Notes: a model not told the origin generated them from the letters alone. DNA of 64,000 bases from Clostridiaceae bacterium (GCA_009911065.1 QXWR01000019.1:1-64000); one strand, 5' to 3'. Shown: positions 41,887 through 50,793, counted from the stretch's first letter. Numbers and translations are program-made.

Positions 41887-41942
41887 ACGTCTGCAAAGAG
41901 CGGGCGCAGTGGCGCCTACGGTGAGTTTTGCAGCGTGCAGAG
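41887..41942. repeat. Palindromic element after mntP
   Basis: CCTCTGCACG-t-CTGCAAA pairs with TTTGCAG-CGTGCAGAGG around a GC-rich loop of about 28 bases, giving a 17-bp stem with a single bulge. Could end mntP transcription or be a dispersed repeat; the following ACACTCTAG also occurs in part near 61360. Confidence 0.6.
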
Positions 41943-42008
41943 GACACACTCTAGTGCGGTCTGCTCAAGAATGAATGCAATGGTATACGAGAGCTGCAGA
42001 CGCTGGTA

Positions 42009-42638
42009 TCAGACATTGGGAGAAATGAAGTGGCTTGTCTCAATATATGGCATGGTGCGGGGATTTACTTTTATTGTCACCTGGGAAATATACATCACAT
42101 CATAACTGGCAATCCTCCCTTGTCTTAAGTCCTCAAGAATCTGATCTTTGCTTTCCATCAAAAGGGCAAAATCGCTGTATGTATAGCGGACGCCAAGTTC
42201 CAATGCGGTCTGTTTTAGCTGCTTTATGGGTGGTTCTTCTTCTTTATTCTCTTCTGTATTGAAATCCTCTTCTGAAAGGGATTCTAAATTGTCTTCTGAC
42301 AAGTCCTCTTCTTGGTAATTTGGTTCTTCCCATACTCGCAGAATGGGTTTTACTGTCTTTTCGTTGTAAGTTACCACGTACCGAATGGTTCCTTCTGGCA
42401 CAGTCTCATCTTCTTCGATTTTTGTATTCCAAATGTCCCTGTCTTCAATGGAGATCTGCTCGTTCTCTAAAGTGAACATATAGTCCATCTCACAAGTGAC
42501 CAGATTTTCTTCACCGATCTTCTTCTCCCCTACATAGGTTAAAGATGAATATTCTACAATTGCGATGCCTGCACCAATTCCGCCAAGAATCACACCGCCT
42601 AAAAACACGCTTGCCAAAATTATTCGTATCTTACCCAT
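42009..42638 (-). CDS. Single-pass membrane protein of unknown function
   Basis: A 209-aa protein. An N-terminal hydrophobic helix (about 5-28, rich in Gly and Ile) is followed by an extracytoplasmic domain. The middle (about 105-140) is strongly acidic (EEDLSEDNLESLSEEDFNTE). Not recognised. Its start overlaps the DUF1700 gene end by 8 bases. In position it resembles the anti-sigma-like or adhesin partners that follow PadR-DUF1700 pairs and probably acts in the envelope. Confidence 0.75.
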   Translation of the reverse strand: MGKIRIILASVFLGGVILGGIGAGIAIVEYSSLTYVGEKKIGEENLVTCEMDYMFTLENEQISIEDRDIWNTKIEEDETVPEGTIRYVVTYNEKTVKPILRVWEEPNYQEEDLSEDNLESLSEEDFNTEENKEEEPPIKQLKQTALELGVRYTYSDFALLMESKDQILEDLRQGRIASYDVMYISQVTIKVNPRTMPYIETSHFISPNV

Positions 42639-43521
42639 TTTGCTCTACCTCCATGTTGTGATGGAAACGAGTCTCTTTTGTGTATTCTGACTTTTCCTTT
42701 TTTCTACGGATGAAAGATGCAAAAAGACCTGCTGCGGAAAAAGAACACAGCACCAGCCCCAGGCATCCTAGTGTCACTCCCATCAGAGGGTAATGCTGCA
42801 CCAAAAGCACAGTAAGCACTCCAAGGCCAAAGAGGCAAAACAGGCCAAATCCTCCTAAAATCAAGGCAGTTCCTACACAAAATCCGTTCCATGCCATTCG
42901 GATTCCCCATAAAAAACTATGAATGAAAAAGTTTATGGTTCTTGCAAAAAATCTGATTGTCCCATGTATCATTTTTCCCATCGTGTTGTGTCTCTCCTTT
43001 GCAGACAGCTTTGCTGTCTTTGTGTCTGTTGGTTTTTCCGGCCGTAAGTTTTCGTCTAGGTCAATTTCGGTATATTCTTCTCCGTTTTTTAAGCTTGTTC
43101 TTTTATTTTGAAGCTTTTGCAGCCATGTAAACGGCTTTTTCAGAAATTGACCTGCAATCAGCAATAATTCCCCCAAACGTCTTCCTGCATATTTTATCTT
43201 GTCTGCCATCAAAGCGCTTGTTTTTACACATTTTTGCTGTATCATAAGAGCGGTATGACGCGTATCTTTTTTTCTTCCTATATTCTTTTGTCCTCTTTTT
43301 TGAACAAAGGCATAATCAGCTCTTACATGATAGGCTTCCAATATCTCTCCGGTCAGTTCATCCAGACTTCCAAAATCAGCAATAGCTTCTTCTTCTGTAA
43401 GTCCTCTTTCCTGTTTCATGTCAATATGCTGCTCATATTCGTTGATAATGTCCTTTAATTCATCCTCCTGAAGCACAGACAGCGACTGCTCCAGTTTGCT
43501 GATAAATGTCTTCTTATCCAT
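42631..43521 (-). CDS. DUF1700/HAAS-type membrane protein
   Basis: A 296-aa protein. The N-terminal HAAS helical domain (about 1-70, KKTFISKLEQSLSVLQEDEL) is typical of DUF1700. A charged cytoplasmic linker follows, then two or three C-terminal membrane helices (about 195-275). It overlaps the PadR gene by 8 bases. In this common pair the PadR repressor controls a membrane protein that responds to envelope stress; the role is inferred from the pairing. Confidence 0.88.
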   Translation of the reverse strand: MDKKTFISKLEQSLSVLQEDELKDIINEYEQHIDMKQERGLTEEEAIADFGSLDELTGEILEAYHVRADYAFVQKRGQKNIGRKKDTRHTALMIQQKCVKTSALMADKIKYAGRRLGELLLIAGQFLKKPFTWLQKLQNKRTSLKNGEEYTEIDLDENLRPEKPTDTKTAKLSAKERHNTMGKMIHGTIRFFARTINFFIHSFLWGIRMAWNGFCVGTALILGGFGLFCLFGLGVLTVLLVQHYPLMGVTLGCLGLVLCSFSAAGLFASFIRRKKEKSEYTKETRFHHNMEVEQNG

Positions 43522-43834
43522 GTCGGCACTCCTCCAAAAAATTTCCCACTTTTTCCGTCAGCTCATTCCACTCGTTCTCCAAAAGATCCCGGTACAGCAC
43601 TCCTGCTGCAGTCAGATGATAATATTTTCTGGGCGGTCCTTCTTTTGATTCTCTTAAATAGGTCTCAAAATAATGTTCATTGGTCAGGCGCTTTAAAAGC
43701 GGATAGATTGTGCCTTCGTTTACATCCACCACCTTGGACACCTCTTCCACCAACTCGTACCCATACATATCTCTCTGGCGAACGGATTCCAGCACAATCA
43801 GTTCCAACACCCCTTTCTTAAACTGCGCATTCAT
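43514..43834 (-). CDS. PadR family transcriptional repressor
   Basis: A 106-aa winged-helix regulator. MNAQFKKGVLELIVLESVRQ, DMYGYELVEEV and NEGTIYPLLKRLTNEHY form the HTH; GPPRKYYHLT is the wing; a C-terminal helix dimerises. First gene of a three-gene operon and probably self-repressing through sites overlapping the promoter at 43884-43912. Confidence 0.95.
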   Translation of the reverse strand: MNAQFKKGVLELIVLESVRQRDMYGYELVEEVSKVVDVNEGTIYPLLKRLTNEHYFETYLRESKEGPPRKYYHLTAAGVLYRDLLENEWNELTEKVGNFLEECRHG

Positions 43835-43883
43835 AGTCTCTCACGCCTTTCTGTGCAACAGCAATTTGTTATTACCTGATACT

Positions 43884-43912
43884 ATATTACACCTACTACT
43901 ATGTAATGTCAA
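43884..43912 (-). promoter_or_regulatory. PadR operon promoter with overlapping inverted repeat
   Basis: Minus strand: TTGACA (43907-43912), 17-base spacer, TAATAT (43884-43889). The spacer and -10 include TATTAC and GTAATG arms, a likely PadR operator. Confidence 0.7.
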
Positions 43913-43925
43913 GTACTGGATGTAA

Positions 43926-44082
43926 AAAATATCTTCTATGGGACACTTTGTCCTTGATTCTGGTACATCAAGGTATTGCCTTACTTGTGCAAAGAAGATA
44001 CGGAGGGAAAAATCGAATGAGAGCAAACGCAGAAGCAGGGAGAGAAAAAGACAGTATGTATTGAACTGTCCCCCAAAAATGA
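43926..44082. other. Intergenic sequence before the helicase remnant
   Basis: No gene or clear structure was recognised. This is probably the left boundary of the decayed patch that runs to about 46740. Confidence 0.4.
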
Positions 44083-44706
44083 CCGACTGACATCGAACAG
44101 CGCGAGGGGCGTATCCTGCGCCAAGGGAACCAGTTTAAGAGCATGAAGATTTTTAAGTATGTGACGAAAGGAACCTTTGACGCCTACAACTGGGGGCTAA
44201 TCGAGAACAAGCAGAAATTCATCGGCCAGATGATGAGTGGCAAGAACCCCTCCCGTTCCTGCGAGGACGTGGACGAGGCCACCCTCTCCTATGCTGAGGT
44301 GAAGGCACTGGCCTCCGGCGACCCACGTATTATGGAAAAGACGGACTTAGACGGCCAGGTGACAAAGCTGAAGCTGCTGAAGGCGAACCATGAGAGCCAG
44401 CGATACGCTCTGGAGGACAAGCTGATCAAGTCCTTCCCCCAGGAGACGGAACTTACGGAGAAATCGGAACGGTTGAGTGTCCTCAATGTTGCGCTGAATA
44501 TCGGCGGCAAGGATAAGCCCAGGGACAAGGAGGAACGGCAGGCCCGTGACAGAAAGACTTCTATCAAGCGGCTCCTGCACCGCATGGGAATGGAATCCGC
44601 CGCTAGCTCCGCTGCTCCCAGGAAAGAAAAAGACATGGAGACTTTTAGGGCTTTCCGTGTCCGGATTTTTATCTATACAAAAGTAAGTACATTGAGGTAT
44701 AATTAA
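44083..44706 (+). pseudogene. C-terminal remnant of an SNF2-type helicase/methylase of a mobile element
   Basis: An open frame from just after a stop at 44080 reads DIEQREGRILRQGNQF (helicase motif VI), then KYVTKGTFDAYNW and SCEDVDEATLSYAEVKALAS, the conserved tail of the very large SNF2/N6-methylase proteins of clostridial conjugative elements. The upstream ~1500 or more residues are missing, and the end runs into unrelated sequence after about 44650. An internal ATG (44143) could give a 187-aa product, but it would lack every ATPase motif. Marks a second site of element decay. Confidence 0.75.
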
Positions 44707-44786
44707 AATGGTACCAAAATCTATTACTGATGAACCTATATATCTTGTCAAATAATTTATATCGAAAGAACAAATTAGATAAAAAT

Positions 44787-45174
44787 ATGGAATTAAAAAC
44801 AATAAAACAACATTATGTACCTCAATTTTATCTAAGAAATTTTGAAGATAAACAACATAAACTTTATGTATATAATCGTCAAGTACCCGTTTTCCCAGAA
44901 ACGGTTTCAAAAATAAATCGCTTATACCAAAAAGGTAGTCAAGAACAGTTTCAATTTCTCATTTCACACAGCAATAGTGTGTTGAGAAGTGTTTTACAAT
45001 GACCAACCAAAAGATTACATAATAAAATTGCTTGAATAATACATTGATATGAGTGATTCAAATGTAGTGAATTTTAATCTTATGCGTGTATTTATTTATT
45101 GCCTTATTTTGGAACGTTCAGATATTCCAAAAGATGTTAGAAAGAAAATTGTTGAAAAGTTGTTTCATATATGA
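44787..45174 (+). pseudogene. Broken DUF4238-like gene
   Basis: From ATG 44787, MELKTIKQHYVPQFYLRNFE and KLYVYNR match the start of DUF4238 proteins (HxxPxxYL). That frame stops at 45002. A second piece (45049-45174: MSDSNVVNFNLMRVFIYCLI) follows in a different frame and could be a middle or C-terminal part. Intact members are ~250-350 aa, so this copy lost sequence. DUF4238 genes are often found in defence or mobile regions. Confidence 0.5.
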
Positions 45175-45292
45175 GACAGACATGGATTATATATAGTGAA
45201 ATCTATTCATAATCTTATAATCTGACTATATAAAACGCTTATTCACAGATACAATAAAAAGGCGTTTAAGACTTCAAAGAGGAGGATATTGC

Positions 45293-46306
45293 ATGAATGG
45301 TTTAGAAGCAAGTTATCTTAACGATTTTGAAAAGATCCGGCAGTTCATTGAGCAGGCCAAAAATGAAGCAGCCAGCCAGGTAAACGGAGCTGTCATCAGC
45401 TTATATTGGAATATCGGGAAATTTGTTTCAGAAAAGACGCAAAAAGAAGGCTGGGGGCGCTCCACGGTAAAACAGCTTTCACAATATATCTTATCGAAAG
45501 AACCTGGTATTCGAGGATATTCAGCGCAAAATATCTGGCGAATGAAGCAGTTCTTTGAAACCTATCAGGACAAGCCAGAATTCAGCGCATTATTGCGGGC
45601 GAATACATGGTCGAACAATCTTCATATCATGTCAAAAACAAAGACAGACGAAGAAAAAGAGTTTTACCTGAAACTGGCAGCCAAAGAAAAATATAAGGCA
45701 CGAGAACTGGAAAGACAGATTGACAGCGGATATTACGAGCGTCTGCTCCTCTCCGATGGGAAAGCGCCGTCAGGGATTCGTCATACGGAAAATACTGGCA
45801 TGATACGTGACTTATATATGCTGGAATTTTTAAATTTACAAGAGCCTTATAAGGAATTTGACCTGAAACAAGCTATTTTAAAAAACATGAAACAGTTTCT
45901 ATTAGAATTTGGACGTGACTTCATTTTTATGGGGGAAGAATACCATTTGCAGGTCGGAAAACATGACTATTTTGTCGATCTCTTATTTTTTCACCGTGAA
46001 TTACAATGTCTGGTTGCCATTGACCTGAAAATTGATGATTTCAAACCAGAGTATCTGGGTAAAATGGAATTTTATCTGGAAGCCTTAGACCGTGATATAA
46101 AAAAACTCCATGAAAATCCAAGCGTTGGCATTATTCTGTGCAAAAGCAAAGATGAAGACGTGGTAGAATACGCTTTAAGTCGTAACATGACTTCCACCAT
46201 GATCTCTGAGTATCGCACAAAGCTAATCAGCAAAGAAATTTTACGAAAAAAACTAGATGAATTATATGAAGCGGCAGACGAAAGCCAAAACTCTCAACAG
46301 TGTTGA
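45293..46306 (+). CDS. YhcG/DUF1016 family PD-(D/E)XK nuclease-like protein
   Basis: A 337-aa protein. The N-terminal DUF1016_N helical domain (about 15-150) has GAVISLYWNIGKFVSE and GYSAQNIWRMKQFFETY. The C-terminal PDDEXK domain has GRDFIFMGEEYHLQVG and FFHRELQCLVAIDLKIDDFK, giving the D/E-x-K core. AGGAGGA precedes ATG 45293. Members are mobile-element and defence-linked nucleases of uncertain role. It appears intact, with a terminator after it, inside an otherwise decayed patch. A degraded relative lies convergent at 46396-46731. Confidence 0.88.
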   Translation: MNGLEASYLNDFEKIRQFIEQAKNEAASQVNGAVISLYWNIGKFVSEKTQKEGWGRSTVKQLSQYILSKEPGIRGYSAQNIWRMKQFFETYQDKPEFSALLRANTWSNNLHIMSKTKTDEEKEFYLKLAAKEKYKARELERQIDSGYYERLLLSDGKAPSGIRHTENTGMIRDLYMLEFLNLQEPYKEFDLKQAILKNMKQFLLEFGRDFIFMGEEYHLQVGKHDYFVDLLFFHRELQCLVAIDLKIDDFKPEYLGKMEFYLEALDRDIKKLHENPSVGIILCKSKDEDVVEYALSRNMTSTMISEYRTKLISKEILRKKLDELYEAADESQNSQQC

Positions 46307-46333
46307 GAGAATTTCAAAAATAAAATCTGACAT

Positions 46334-46376
46334 AGCAGCCACGAAATGTAATCGTTCTGTGGCTGCTGCTATTTTA
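46334..46376 (+). terminator. Terminator after the YhcG-like gene
   Basis: AGCAGCCAC pairs with GTGGCTGCT around a 16-base loop, followed by GCTATTTTAC. Confidence 0.7.
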
Positions 46377-46395
46377 CAGAAAGGAGCCGCCCAAA

Positions 46396-46731
46396 TCAGA
46401 GACTGCCAGCGCCGCCCGACAGGTACGCCTTTTTGGCTGCACCATAACCTCCATCTGGTGCTGGAACAAATGGCGGATTTTCTTCCAATTGCCTAAACAC
46501 TGTTTCCGTTTTTTCGATTGCAAATCGCCTATACACTGTTTCGGCAATTCGATCTTCATAATTCAAATAAAAACGTCTGAAAAATTCTAAATTTGCCTTT
46601 GAAAAACCTCTGCCAAACTTTTCTGTTAAGTGATCAGACAAAGTTTTTATAACCCTTTTCCCATATTGAGCACGCTCCTGTCCTTCCTGCTATACCTCTA
46701 CAATCCATTTTCCAAGGGAATAATATGTCAT
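46396..46731 (-). pseudogene. Degraded second YhcG/DUF1016 gene
   Basis: From ATG 46731 the minus strand reads MTYYSLGKWIVEV, an in-frame TAG, then QEGQERAQYGKRVIKTLSDH and TEKFGRGFSKANLEFFRRFY, the classic DUF1016 N-terminal block. The frame then ends at 46396 without the PDDEXK domain. So it has one nonsense codon plus a large 3' deletion. It is not a copy of the intact gene at 45293, whose N-terminal block differs clearly, so two lineages of the family were once present. Confidence 0.8.
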
Positions 46732-46739
46732 AAAGCTGC

Positions 46740-47223
46740 ACCAAGTTTACCTATTTTACAACAAGCTGTCTTGTATATTGTATTAAATCAATCGAATTTA
46801 CAATCAATGTATCCAACAACTGATTTGTTTCTATCATTTCATTTTGTTGTCCATCCAGTCTCCTTCCAATCTATTTCACCCTATGGGATAAATACTACGC
46901 CTTACTCTTGCTATTTTGGGGCACTTCCTTTTTCCCTGTCATATATTCGTAAAGTTCCATGTTATCTGGTATGTAAAGGCAAACATTGATTTGGTTCCGG
47001 TTTACTAGCTGAGTCACTGGGATATAACAGAATTTCTTTGCGAATTGTGCGTTCTGAAAAGCACAATGCTGAAATGCCACCCAATAGTCATACCTTCACA
47101 AAAAAACGGCATAGCCACGAAGACTATACCGTAATTTGATACATAGATGCCCTCGTACCCTTTGCTTCCTTATGTGAAGGGTACGAAAGCAGGTATTTTT
47201 TATTCATAGGCATGTAAAAACAA
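46740..47223. other. Intergenic region with two hairpins
   Basis: No gene is supported from about 46740 to 47100. A hairpin at 47100-47132 (ACGG-c-ATAG / CTAT-a-CCGT, with seven T on the minus strand) is a good terminator for the exported-protein gene. A second perfect hairpin TCGTACCCTT / AAGGGTACGA at 47153-47186 lies between it and that gene. Confidence 0.6.
47100..47132 (-). terminator. Terminator downstream of the exported-protein gene
   Basis: ACGG-c-ATAG pairs with CTAT-a-CCGT, and TTTTTTT follows on the minus strand. It lies 92 bases after the stop at 47224. Confidence 0.65.
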
Positions 47224-47904
47224 TTAAGCCTCATCGGAAGGAAACAGAACAATCTTCTGAACATTTCCTTCTTCCCCAGTCCAAATCAGACAAGTGCTGG
47301 CTTCTTTCACGTCAGAAAGCATTACAATATTTCTTGTCAAGAATGGCAGAATCTGGCAGTCTGCAGGGATAACATAAGAAACCTCGTCTACACTTTCCAA
47401 CTTCCAGCTTCCGTCTTCCTGCTGCTCCATGGACTTTACCTCAACATAGTCAGGAGCTTTCCGGTCCTGTGGAACCTGACAGATCACCAACTGAGCCGTG
47501 GTCATAGGAGGAAGGCTCATGGTCATAGCCGGACCAATATAAGCATAAATTACATCCCCTACTTTAATCTGATCTAAATCTACCGGATATCCGTTCTCTC
47601 CATCCAGCACCTTGGAGTATTCTTCACTGATATTTAATATAATCTCTCCAGCAAACGATGCCCCGGACTGATTGTCAATGCGGATGACTCCCTCTTCCAC
47701 CCCCAGTACTGGACCCCATATGCGAATCTGATTGGAAACCGCTTCCAAATCCTCCACTGGTTTCACTCCCGGTCCTACTTCTCTCTGCTGTCTGGTCTCT
47801 GTGGATTCCGTAACATCCTGAGCCTGAGCCAGCCCCACACAACCTAACACCATCAATCCTGTACAACAAACTGCTGCCAATACGGTATTCTTAATTTTCT
47901 TCAT
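47224..47904 (-). CDS. Exported protein of unknown function
   Basis: A 226-aa protein. The signal sequence covers residues 1-27 (KNTVLAAVCCTGLMVLGC then GLAQAQD). Cleavage after AQA is likely; a lipobox at VLGC is possible. The mature part is beta-rich, with GEIILNISEEYSKVLD and IKVGDVIYAYIGPAMTMSLP, suggestive of an OB-like or SH3-like barrel. Start ATG 47904 has AAGGAA 7 bases upstream, and the longer frame lacks support. Domain not recognised with confidence. Confidence 0.75.
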   Translation of the reverse strand: MKKIKNTVLAAVCCTGLMVLGCVGLAQAQDVTESTETRQQREVGPGVKPVEDLEAVSNQIRIWGPVLGVEEGVIRIDNQSGASFAGEIILNISEEYSKVLDGENGYPVDLDQIKVGDVIYAYIGPAMTMSLPPMTTAQLVICQVPQDRKAPDYVEVKSMEQQEDGSWKLESVDEVSYVIPADCQILPFLTRNIVMLSDVKEASTCLIWTGEEGNVQKIVLFPSDEA

Positions 47905-48104
47905 ATCTACATTCCTTCCCTTCTGCATATTTACATATTTTGCATTTACATTTTGTTTCGGTTCCAAAGCCTTCCAGATGTGTCCATCTGTGGTTTGGAA
48001 TGGTAATAGTATACCAGACAAAACCCTTAATTGCTATTGAAAAATGCAGACGTTTCTCTTACGAATTTATTACCTCAAAACAATTACCATCATGTAAATT
48101 TCTT

Positions 48105-48278
48105 TTAGTTTGTCTGCTCCAATATCTGACGGATTTCATCTATACATCCTCCGCAGACGGTCCCTGCACCGGTGGTTTCCTGAATTTCCTCCACGGTCCT
48201 TGCACCGGCTTCTATGGCATCTTGAATCTCCCCGGCAGTCACTCCCATACAGTTACATACAATCTCGTCTCGGTCCAT
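48105..48278 (-). CDS. 57-aa BFD-like [2Fe-2S] protein
   Basis: A short gene: MDRDEIVCNCMGVTAGEIQD ... GAGTVCGGCIDEIRQILEQT. Four cysteines (C8, C10, C42, C45) form the C-x-C...C-x2-C pattern of bacterioferritin-associated ferredoxin/NifU-type domains. GGAGG lies 7 bases before ATG 48278. It probably carries electrons or senses redox/iron. No bacterioferritin gene is adjacent. The same BFD fold ends the GlpA-like protein at 18862-20322. Confidence 0.85.
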   Translation of the reverse strand: MDRDEIVCNCMGVTAGEIQDAIEAGARTVEEIQETTGAGTVCGGCIDEIRQILEQTN

Positions 48279-48413
48279 TTGAATTTCCTCCTGAATATTT
48301 TTGACATTACAACTTGTTTTACTAAAACGTGTTTAAAACAGGTTATACTTGTTACAGTATCTCCCAAACCTTGCTTTTTATCCCTACCATGCCTGCCATT
48401 TCATATGAAATGA

Positions 48414-49334
48414 TCAAATGTCTCCTGCCACCCGGGTAATCTTAAACCCTTCTCCATGTACCTCATAGGACTCCATAACAATAATAAATGCCTCTGGCTC
48501 TGTCTCCCGAATCCTTCTTTGTATCTGATAAATGTCCTTGTTGCTGCCAGCCACCATGACCACCTCCTTCTGCCCATGATAATACCCGCCTTCTGCCTTC
48601 AAAAGGGTAGATCCCCGCATACAACACCGGTCAATTTCCCTGGCTACCTCTTTGCCGTGTTCTGTGACAATCAATGCCACCATACCTGCATTCATGCCAA
48701 GAATCACCTTGTCCACCACCACGGCAAAAAGCAGGTTAATGACCATCCCATAGACAATTCCGTCCATATCCTGAAAAAGGATTCCTCCTGTCAAAATGAT
48801 TCCCACATCTGACAAAAATGCAATCGTTCCCAAGTTCCAATGAGGGCGGACAGCCTTGATTGCCAGATTGATGAAATCAGAACCTCCGGTGGAAGATCCC
48901 CGCACGTAAATCATGGCATAGCCCATAGCCCCTACAGTTCCCGTAATGAGAGCTGCAACCATCCGGTCTCCCTCATAGACAGGCAAAAGGGGCGCCAGAT
49001 AATCTAACATCAGAGAGGACAAAATCATACACCGAAAGGATTTTACCAGAAACCGTTTTCCAATCAGTTTTCCGCATATCACTGCCACTGGTATATTTAA
49101 AAGGATTGTGGACAATCCCATGGGAATCTGAAACAGCCGATACAAAATCATAGCAATTCCCGAAAATCCGGTCATAGGAAATTCTGCCGACAGGGCCACA
49201 TTATATGTGGTGACAGCCAAAAGCAGACTCCCCAATGCCTCCCACCCTATGTCTGCCCCTGTCGCTGCCCATTCTTCCAGATTGATTTTTCCCAACCTTC
49301 TCCTTACGATCCATTTATCTTTTCCATGTTCCAT
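48414..49334 (-). CDS. YitT family membrane protein
   Basis: A 306-aa protein. Five or six N-terminal membrane helices (about 30-205, with GFSGIAMILYRLF and GSSTGGSDFINLAI) are followed by a cytoplasmic DUF2179 domain (about 225-300, ending RETEPEAFIIVMESYEVHGE). Probable transporter of unknown substrate. A promoter and a short terminator-like leader (49429-49508) lie upstream on its strand, suggesting attenuation. Confidence 0.88.
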   Translation of the reverse strand: MEHGKDKWIVRRRLGKINLEEWAATGADIGWEALGSLLLAVTTYNVALSAEFPMTGFSGIAMILYRLFQIPMGLSTILLNIPVAVICGKLIGKRFLVKSFRCMILSSLMLDYLAPLLPVYEGDRMVAALITGTVGAMGYAMIYVRGSSTGGSDFINLAIKAVRPHWNLGTIAFLSDVGIILTGGILFQDMDGIVYGMVINLLFAVVVDKVILGMNAGMVALIVTEHGKEVAREIDRCCMRGSTLLKAEGGYYHGQKEVVMVAGSNKDIYQIQRRIRETEPEAFIIVMESYEVHGEGFKITRVAGDI

Positions 49335-49420
49335 ACTCTGCCCTTCCTATAGTATCTGTCACAATATCTGCCATAGTTTAATTCAAACCTTGTTCTCTTT
49401 CCCTTTCAACATCGAATGTT

Positions 49421-49466
49421 AAAGAAAAAGCTTCGGAGAATTATAGGGATATAATTCGCCAAAGCT
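49421..49466 (-). terminator. Terminator-like hairpin in the YitT leader
   Basis: AGCTT-c-GG-a-GAATTATA pairs with TATAATTC-g-CC-a-AAGCT around a 4-base loop (49429-49466). On the minus strand TTTTTCTTT follows. No minus-strand gene ends here, so it is an attenuator or the end of a small RNA. Confidence 0.6.
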
Positions 49467-49479
49467 CTTTCTGCTATTC

Positions 49480-49508
49480 ATCGTAACAAAAAGAACCCCA
49501 TCTGTCAA
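49480..49508 (-). promoter_or_regulatory. Minus-strand promoter before the YitT leader hairpin
   Basis: TTGACA (49503-49508), 17-base spacer, TACGAT (49480-49485). Confidence 0.55.
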
Positions 49509-49525
49509 GCTTCTTTATCTTTTCA

Positions 49526-49554
49526 TTGACTTTCCGTCGGTCTCTGGTTATTAT
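49526..49554 (+). promoter_or_regulatory. Promoter of the DUF362 gene
   Basis: TTGACT (49526-49531), 17-base spacer, TATTAT (49549-49554). Confidence 0.65.
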
Positions 49555-49656
49555 ATTCTATGTTACTGTTTACAGGGATCTACTTTACCTGCCCGGTAAA
49601 CCGCAACACGTTTATTGCTGCATCATACAAATTTTCCACATGACAGGAGGTACATA

Positions 49657-50793
49657 ATGGAACCATCCAAAGTATATTTTACTGACTTTCGTACTGCTGC
49701 TTTCGGTGACGGACTTCCCTCCAAACTGAAAAAGCTGATGAAAAAAGCCGGAATTGAAACCATAGACATGGACGGCAAGTTTGTTGCCATCAAACTTCAC
49801 TTTGGAGAGTTGGGCAACATTAGCTATCTGCGCCCCAACTATGCCCGCGCTGTGGCAGACCTGGTAAAAGAGCTGGGAGGCAAACCGTTCCTCACAGACT
49901 GCAATACCATGTATCCAGGAAGTCGGAAGAATGCCCTGGAACACCTGGAATGTGCATGGCAGAACGGCTTCACTCCTCTGACCGTCGGCTGCCCCATTCT
50001 GATTGGCGACGGATTAAAAGGAACGGACGATGTAAGTGTTCCAGTGGAAGGGGGAGAATATGTAACCGAAGCGAAGATTGGCCGCGCCATTATGGACGCA
50101 GATGTTTTTATCAGTCTGACTCATTTTAAAGGCCATGAGATGACTGGTTTTGGCGGCACAATCAAAAATGTTGGCATGGGCTGCGGTTCACGGGCCGGCA
50201 AAACGGAACAGCACTCCAACGGAAAGCCCCACATTGACGAGGCTCTGTGCCGGGGATGCCGTCGTTGTCTGAAAGAATGCGCCAACAACGGGCTGTTTTT
50301 CGAAGAAGACAAAAAGAAAATGGTGGTAAACCAGGATAACTGTGTGGGCTGCAGCCGCTGTCTGGGGGCATGTAATTTTGATGCCATTCAGTTTAACGAC
50401 AGCAATGCCAACGAGATTTTAAACCGCAAAATGGCGGAATACACAAAAGCAGTAGTGGACGGACGCCCTTGTTTTCACATTTCCCTTATTGTGGATGTAT
50501 CTCCCAACTGTGACTGCCATTGTGAAAATGACGCGCCGATTCTGCCTAATATTGGAATGTTTGCATCCTTTGACCCCCTGGCTCTGGATCAGGCTTGCGT
50601 AGATGCTTGTCTTGCCGCCTCTCCTCTGCCAAACAGCCAGCTTGCTGACCACATGGCCAATCCCAGTTTCCATGACCACCATGACCATTTCCTTAACTCC
50701 TCCCCAGAGTCAGAATGGAAATCTTGTCTGGACCATGCAGAAAAGATCGGTCTTGGCAGCCGTCAGTACGAGCTGATCACCGTTACGATTTAA
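49657..50793 (+). CDS. DUF362 protein with two [4Fe-4S] ferredoxin motifs
   Basis: A 378-aa protein. DUF362 fills about residues 1-185 (AIKLHFGELGNISYLRP, FISLTHFKGHEMTGFGG). A double ferredoxin domain follows with CRGCRRCLKEC and CVGCSRCLGAC (about 200-245), then a C-terminal part with CDCHCENDAP. GGAGG precedes ATG 49657. DUF362 proteins are Fe-S oxidoreductase-like or electron carriers of unknown partner. Full length and probably monocistronic. Confidence 0.88.
   Translation: MEPSKVYFTDFRTAAFGDGLPSKLKKLMKKAGIETIDMDGKFVAIKLHFGELGNISYLRPNYARAVADLVKELGGKPFLTDCNTMYPGSRKNALEHLECAWQNGFTPLTVGCPILIGDGLKGTDDVSVPVEGGEYVTEAKIGRAIMDADVFISLTHFKGHEMTGFGGTIKNVGMGCGSRAGKTEQHSNGKPHIDEALCRGCRRCLKECANNGLFFEEDKKKMVVNQDNCVGCSRCLGACNFDAIQFNDSNANEILNRKMAEYTKAVVDGRPCFHISLIVDVSPNCDCHCENDAPILPNIGMFASFDPLALDQACVDACLAASPLPNSQLADHMANPSFHDHHDHFLNSSPESEWKSCLDHAEKIGLGSRQYELITVTI

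Larger units (their letters stand above)
49335..49656. other. Divergent regulatory region, YitT and DUF362 genes
   Basis: Holds a minus-strand promoter (49480-49508), a minus-strand terminator-like hairpin (49421-49466) and a plus-strand promoter (49526-49554). The hairpin ends a transcript only ~60 bases after its promoter, 90 bases before yitT. Confidence 0.65.

Noticed and set aside
44143-44706. A 187-aa stand-alone gene at the helicase remnant
   Set aside because: Homology extends upstream of its ATG to helicase motif VI, so it is a truncated tail rather than a real start.
46895-47080. Possible 61-aa gene on the minus strand
   Set aside because: No ribosome site and no recognised family; kept as unexplained sequence.
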